From Prorocentrum cordatum (lineage: Eukaryota; Sar; Dinophyceae; Prorocentrales; Prorocentraceae): a DNA stretch of 64,000 bases. The stretch covers positions 406,974 through 470,973 of the forward strand of contig CAUYUJ010007435.1 in NCBI GenBank assembly GCA_963575745.1. The letters are read 5' to 3'. The notes beneath the pieces are model-generated. The model did no database searches. It was not told where the DNA came from and was given only the letters and a program-made list of their open reading frames with translations. The position numbers were made by a program, and so were the translations under genes. Shown here piece after piece: positions 59,946 through 64,000 of the stretch (position 1 is the first letter of the stretch; every line of letters starts with the position of its first letter).

Positions 59946-60110
59946 GAGCCTTCTCTCTGTGCCCCCCTCGCCCCCCCCCCCTCCACCTCGGCCCCCAGGT
60001 GGCTTCAACATTGCCTTCCAGAGGCCCCCGAGAGCCGTGCCGCGATACCCCGACACACAAACAAGAAGCCTCTAACATATAACCCAGAACCCAAAGCCTC
60101 ATCTCAGTAT
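59875..60110. repeat. direct repeat of a GAGAGCCGTGCCGCGA segment, about 145 bp apart
   Basis: CCAGAGGCCCCCGAGAGCCG and the following CCGCGATACCCCGACACA-like, CAAGA-GCCTCTAAC and ATAACCCA blocks occur at 59869-59942 and 60017-60090. This is a tandem duplication of about 145 bp at the end of copy 3. Confidence 0.75.
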
Positions 60111-60114
60111 CCCC

Positions 60115-60290
60115 CCCCTCCTCTTCCTCCTCCTCCTCCACCTCCTCCTCGTCCCCCTCTCCTCTCCCTTCGTTTCATTCCCCACCCTCCTCCTCCTCCC
60201 GATCCTCTCCGATTCTTCTCCCCCCCATCCTCCGCCCCCCCTCCTCCTCCTCCTCCTCTCCCCGTCCTCCTTCTCCCCAGCACGCGCGCC
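60115..60290. repeat. TCC and C-run tract
   Basis: Polypyrimidine TCC repeats and C-runs directly downstream of the helicase remnant. Confidence 0.85.
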
Positions 60291-60300
60291 CGATTGGGCA

Positions 60301-61990
60301 TCAGTTGCATGTATTGCATTTCAGGGTGCCCTTCTCTTCGACGCGCGCGACATGGGCAGGGTTCCCGGGAAACGCCGACTTCGGTAGTCTCCTCTCGAAC
60401 GCGCCGCTGCACTGATACGCTCGGCAACTGCGCGCTGTGAACCCGAGTTTCTCACAGCCCCCGCACGCCACTTTGAGTTGTTTCGTCTTTCGATGATGTT
60501 CCACTTGCGCCGGCTTCAAATGTTTCGTGTCCGAGAACGCTCCTCCGCACGCCGCGCGCGCCAGCGGCTTAGCGCCCGCCTCAGCTTTCCGCTTCTTATT
60601 ATTCAGCTCGCGCGTCGTCCTCTCGCGCTCTTCCGCGCACCTCCGACATAGCCTCTCCCCTGCTGCTTTGTGCTTCTTTTGAGCATCGGACATCTCCGCC
60701 TCCTCTGGGCACGCCGCCAGACAGTCATCGTTCCAACAAAGCACTTGGCCCACGCGTTTCCTATTATTCGACTCGCGCGTCGTCCTCTCGCGTTCTTCCG
60801 CGCATTTCCGACACAACCTCTCCCCTGCTGCTTCGTGCTTCTTCCGGGCTTCGGACATATCCGCCTCCTCTGGGAATAGTGCCAGACAGTCGCCGCTCGA
60901 ACAACACACTTTGCCCACGCTCTCGGCCCATTTCGCGCTGCAACGGCGAGACTTCTGTTGCCCTTTGACACCGCTGCACTTGACACAGTACAAGGTCAGA
61001 ATTATTCTCGCGTCGACCCCGTCGCCAACACCTGCCACGCCCCCATCGCCGCCCTCCTGCGCGCCTCCATCGCCCTGCGCTGTCGTTGCCCATCCGTCGC
61101 ACGTCTTGCGCCATTTCTCGTCCCGGCTCTTCACCTCGGCGGTGCACTCTTTACAAAACGCCGGCCTCTCCTGCCGCTGGAACTCGCACTTCGTGAACGC
61201 CTCCACCAGCAGCCGTCGTCGGCAACGCCCAAGCTGATCGCGCGGCATCAGCTTCGCCTCCACTCCCCCCAGTCCACTTTATCCCCGCGAAGCGCCTACA
61301 ACAATTTCTGCGCGCCTGGCATCTCTCCCGCGTTGTGCGGCTTCCTGTCGAAGGGCCTGAAAATCAACAAGTTTTCCCGCCTCCGCACGCGCGCGATGGC
61401 AACGTAACTGGACATCCAACTCACGCCGCGCCCTCTTTCGAGGTCTGCTATCACCGCTGCCATGGTTCGGCCCTGGGCAGAGTGCGCCGTTACTGCCAAA
61501 GCCGGGGTTGCCATAAATTGGGCGCGTTTCACATTCAAGACTGGATGCTTCAGATACCCGTCCAAGAACCATTGCCGCCCTATCGATGGGGAGATCGGAT
61601 ACAGCCCCAGCTCCCACCTGGGCAGGTGCCACTCCTTCGTCTGGAAGTCCAACACAATCACTCGCGGCAGATGCAACACCACTTCCTCGTCTTCATCTCC
61701 CACGACCTCGTCCTCGTGCAGCACCCATCCATGGATGGTGGCCGTGCGCCCCCGCAGAAGCTATTTCTTCGACCGATCCAAGTGATCCCCCAAAGCCACG
61801 GGCATCCCTTTGGCCAGCGGCAGCCACCCAGGCAAGCTCGCGCACTCCTTGTCGTGGTACCCGAGCCAACGTATCTTATCCTCCACCGTGTACGGTCGCC
61901 TCTGTTCCCCCTGGGGCTGTAGACGTTCTCCTTGCGCCGGACAGGACCCCCGAAAACCGACGGGGCGTGAAGACGATATCCCCTCCAAAT
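60301..61990 (-). pseudogene. C-terminal part of a PIF1-like helicase with a cysteine-rich tail, interrupted
   Basis: Read from 61990: a segment with Y-H-D-K-E-C-A-S-L-P-G-W-L-P-L and G-M-P-V-A-L, an in-frame TAG (61763-61761), then L-P-R-V-I-V-L-D-F, A-L-A-V-T-A-H-S-A-Q-G-R-T and Y-V-A-I-A-R-V-R-R-R-E-N-L-L-I-F-R-P-F-D-R. The last two are the helicase motifs of the UvrD-C-like lobe of PIF1 helicases (T-x-H-x-x-Q-G-x-T; Y-V-A-x-x-R). A second in-frame TAG follows (61298-61296), then a frame change at a six-G run near 61266. The tail (61263-60301) is Cys-rich: two almost identical 55-residue zinc-binding repeats (about 60918-60754 and 60753-60589) and further C-x2-C pairs to the end. The N-terminal helicase motifs are missing; a minisatellite lies upstream. 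Such helicases accompany Helitron-like elements and are abundant in dinoflagellates (recollection). Decayed copy, or affected by sequencing errors at the frameshift. Confidence 0.65.
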
Positions 61991-62174
61991 GAATCCCTGG
62001 ACCCCTACCAGAGCCCGCTTGACGCCGTGTCCTCATCCTCACCTTCCTCCATCTATTTATCTTCCCACTCCTCTGCCTCATCCCCCACAGAGGCACCCAG
62101 GACCCCCCAAGAGCCCCTGGGGAAGGGAAATACAAAAAAACTGATACCTGAGCGACCTAAGAATACCATTAGAG

Positions 62175-62478
62175 TCCCCCACAGGTCCCCGGACACGTCC
62201 GCCGGACACCCCGGACACCCCGGACACGTCCCCCGGACACCCCGGACATCCCGGACACGTCTCCCGGACACGTCCCCCGGACACGTCCCCCGGACACGTC
62301 CCCCGGAAACGTCCCCCGGACACGTCCCCCGGACACCTCGGACACGCCCCCCGGACACGTCCCCGGACACCCCGGACATCCCGGACACGTCCCCCGGACA
62401 CCCCGGACACCCGGACACCCCGGACACGTCCCCCGGACACTCGGCCCGGACACCCCGGACACCTCAGACACCTTCGTC
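62175..62478. repeat. CCCCGGACACGTC minisatellite
   Basis: Units of CCCCGGACACGTC and shorter CCCCGGACA (9-13 bp) repeated about 25 times. It adjoins the truncated 5' side of the helicase remnant. Confidence 0.9.
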
Positions 62479-62958
62479 GTCGTCCTCCTCCTCCTCCTCC
62501 TTCTCCTCTTCCTCCCTCCCTTCCTCCTGATCATCATCATCTACATGCGTCACCATCATGCCTCACTATCACCATTCTACTATCGCCTTCTCGTCGTCGT
62601 CCTCCCCCGCATCCTGCTCGCCCGCATCCTCTGGTTTCCTCATCATGCCCTTCCTGACGACTCATCATCCTGTTTCTTCCTCCTGCCTACTCATCGTGCT
62701 TTTCAATACTGCCTCAATCTGCTCGTCTTGCCTTTTGCCCATGCCCCCCATCCTGCCTGCTCCTCCTCCTCCTCCCCTCCTCCTCCTCCTCCTCCTCCTC
62801 CTTCCTCGTCCTCCTCGTCCTCCTCCTCCTCCTCCTCCTCCTCCTCCTCCTCCTCCTCCCCGTCATCATCATCGTCGTCGTGATGATGATGATCCTCAGC
62901 ATCGTCGTCGTCATCAGCATCCTCCTCCTCCTCCTCATCATCATGACCATTGTCATTG

Positions 62959-62991
<33 letters not shown>

Positions 62992-63092
62992 GCATCAGCA
63001 TCAGCATCAGCATCAGCATCAGCATCAGCATCATCATCATCATCATCATTATCATCATCATCATCATCATCATCATCGTCATCATCATCATC

Positions 63093-63124
<32 letters not shown>

Positions 63125-63135
63125 CGTCTCCATTT
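62479..63135. repeat. TCC tracts and (ATC)n microsatellite
   Basis: TCC at 62482-62527 and 62758-62862, unique DNA between (62530-62755, TCATC-rich), then CAT/ATC triplets from about 62865 to 63128, including a pure (CAGCAT)n stretch around 62990-63030. Confidence 0.9.
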
Positions 63136-63173
63136 GGTCCCAGTGTTCGGGTGAAACGTAACTTCGCGCGCGT

Positions 63174-63740
63174 GGCTGGAGTGGTAACCTGAGAAAGGTT
63201 ATCGCTCCAGCCGCGGGCGAGGTAACCTGAACAAGGTTATCTCGTTCGCAGTAGGCTGGAGAGGTAACCTGAGAAAGGTTACCGTTCTAGCCGCGGGAGG
63301 GGTCGCCTGAGCAAGGCGATCGTTTCCGCCAGCGTTCCGTTGGAGAGGTAACCTGAGAAACCTTGCATCGCTCTAGCAATCCGTAACCTGAGCAAGAATA
63401 TGGTCTCCATTTGGAGGGTGAAACGAACCTTCAAGCGCATGGCTGGAGCGGTAACCTGAGAAAAGGTTACTGTTCCAGCCGCGGGCGAGGTAACCTGAAC
63501 AAGGTTATCGCGCCGGCGCGCTCTAGGCTGGAAAGGTAACCTGAGAAAGGTTATCGTTGTAGCGCGCACTAGGCTTGAGCGGTAACCTGAGAAAGGTTAC
63601 CGTTCCAGCCGCGGGCGAGGTAACCTGAGCAAGGTTATCGCGCCCGCGTGCCCTAGGCTGGAGAGGTAACCTGAGAAAGGTTATCGTTCTAGCGCGCACT
63701 AGGCTGGAGTGGTAACCTGCGACAGGCGATCGTTCCAGCC
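63174..63740 (+). ncRNA. tandem array of about 13 hairpins (candidate structured RNA)
   Basis: Each unit folds as an arm of 16-17 nt, a 5- or 6-nt loop (GAGAA, GAACA, GAGCA) and a second arm. Two types alternate. Type A arms start GGCTGGAG(N)GGTAACCT, and type B arms start GCGGGCGAGGTAACCT. Clear hairpins: 63174-63212, 63213-63249, 63254-63292, 63293-63329, 63441-63480, 63481-63517, 63526-63564, 63572-63610, 63611-63647, 63656-63694 and 63702-63740; two decayed ones lie near 63339-63400. In the unit at 63293 the stem TAACCT/AGGTTA has become TCGCCT/AGGCGA, a compensatory change. Nearly all non-Watson-Crick positions are G-U on the plus strand, so I assign the plus strand. No transcript or family is known to me; it may simply be a palindromic minisatellite. 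Confidence 0.55.
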
Positions 63741-64000
63741 AAAGGAGGTAACATGTATCGTCTTGACCACTTTCAACACATGGTTTTCCTTGTGAATAAA
63801 GGGAAACTAACGCCGATTGTTTTTGGAACTTCCAGGGGGCAGCACAGGCGCCGGGAGCGAAAATCACGTGGGTGCACGCGCGTATCGGTCGGTGCCCCTG
63901 CTTTTTTTGCCCCGAAGACTGTTGGCGGGGGCGCCCGTTTTCTTTTCCTGTCTGTTTACCTGTTTACCTCGTTCGTGGGGGTCGCGCATCGATTCCCTTT
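63741..64000. other. unique DNA to the window end
   Basis: 260 bp with no repeat or supported gene. TGTCTGTTTACCTGTTTACC at about 63949 is a small duplication. Confidence 0.5.

Noticed and set aside
63174-63740. CRISPR array
   Set aside because: The repeats are palindromic hairpins placed back to back, with two alternating stem types and no unique spacers of constant length. The surrounding DNA is eukaryotic and there are no cas genes.

Overview
The window is nuclear DNA of a eukaryote, most probably a dinoflagellate. The evidence is: high GC; almost no compact genes; huge microsatellites and minisatellites; minus-strand exons split by short introns, some needing GC (perhaps GA) donors; dinoflagellate-style retroelement and PIF1-like helicase copies; and a near-complete relic of the dinoflagellate spliced leader immediately before the start codon of a transposase-like gene (31934-31951). 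The species cannot be read from the sequence. A 100-N run at 7300-7399 is an assembly gap.

Layout. 1-6.7 kb: trinucleotide and dinucleotide repeats around a frame-broken C2H2 zinc-finger gene remnant (1.1-2.3 kb). 6.8-13.5 kb: a non-LTR retrotransposon on the minus strand, with ORF1 (zinc-binding plus coiled coil) overlapping ORF2 (endonuclease, reverse transcriptase, zinc knuckle, RNase H) by 17 nt; its 3' part is lost in the gap. 13.5-26 kb: mostly repeats, including (TCC)n up to 0.9 kb, several foldback inverted repeats, and 8-, 14-, 73- and about 84-bp tandem arrays. 26-40 kb: hypothetical minus-strand genes (26.2-26.7, 34.2-35.9, 36.4-37.6), a two-exon transposase-like gene (29.9-31.9), perfect hairpins and inverted copies of composite minisatellites. 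40.8-46.1 kb: minus-strand coding-like exons of unknown function. 46.4-48.5 kb: a palindromic minisatellite, then about 0.8 kb of (GTGTGC)n. 48.7-54 kb: a second minus-strand multi-exon region containing a recognisable protein kinase whose subdomains lie on three exons. 54-60 kb: palindromes and dispersed repeats, with exon ends at 55.2 and 58.8 kb. 60.3-62 kb: a decayed C-terminal PIF1-like helicase with a cysteine-rich tail. 63.2-63.7 kb: a tandem array of about 13 RNA-foldable hairpins.

No operon or pathway logic is visible. The genes are separate, mostly on the minus strand, and several are mobile-element cargo. The most unusual material is structural: the 63.2-kb hairpin array, whose departures from pairing are nearly all G-U on one strand; a set of dispersed hairpins that read as UNCG tetraloops in the coding sense of the minus-strand genes, with stems that covary; spliced-leader relics; and several repeat families present two to four times in the window.
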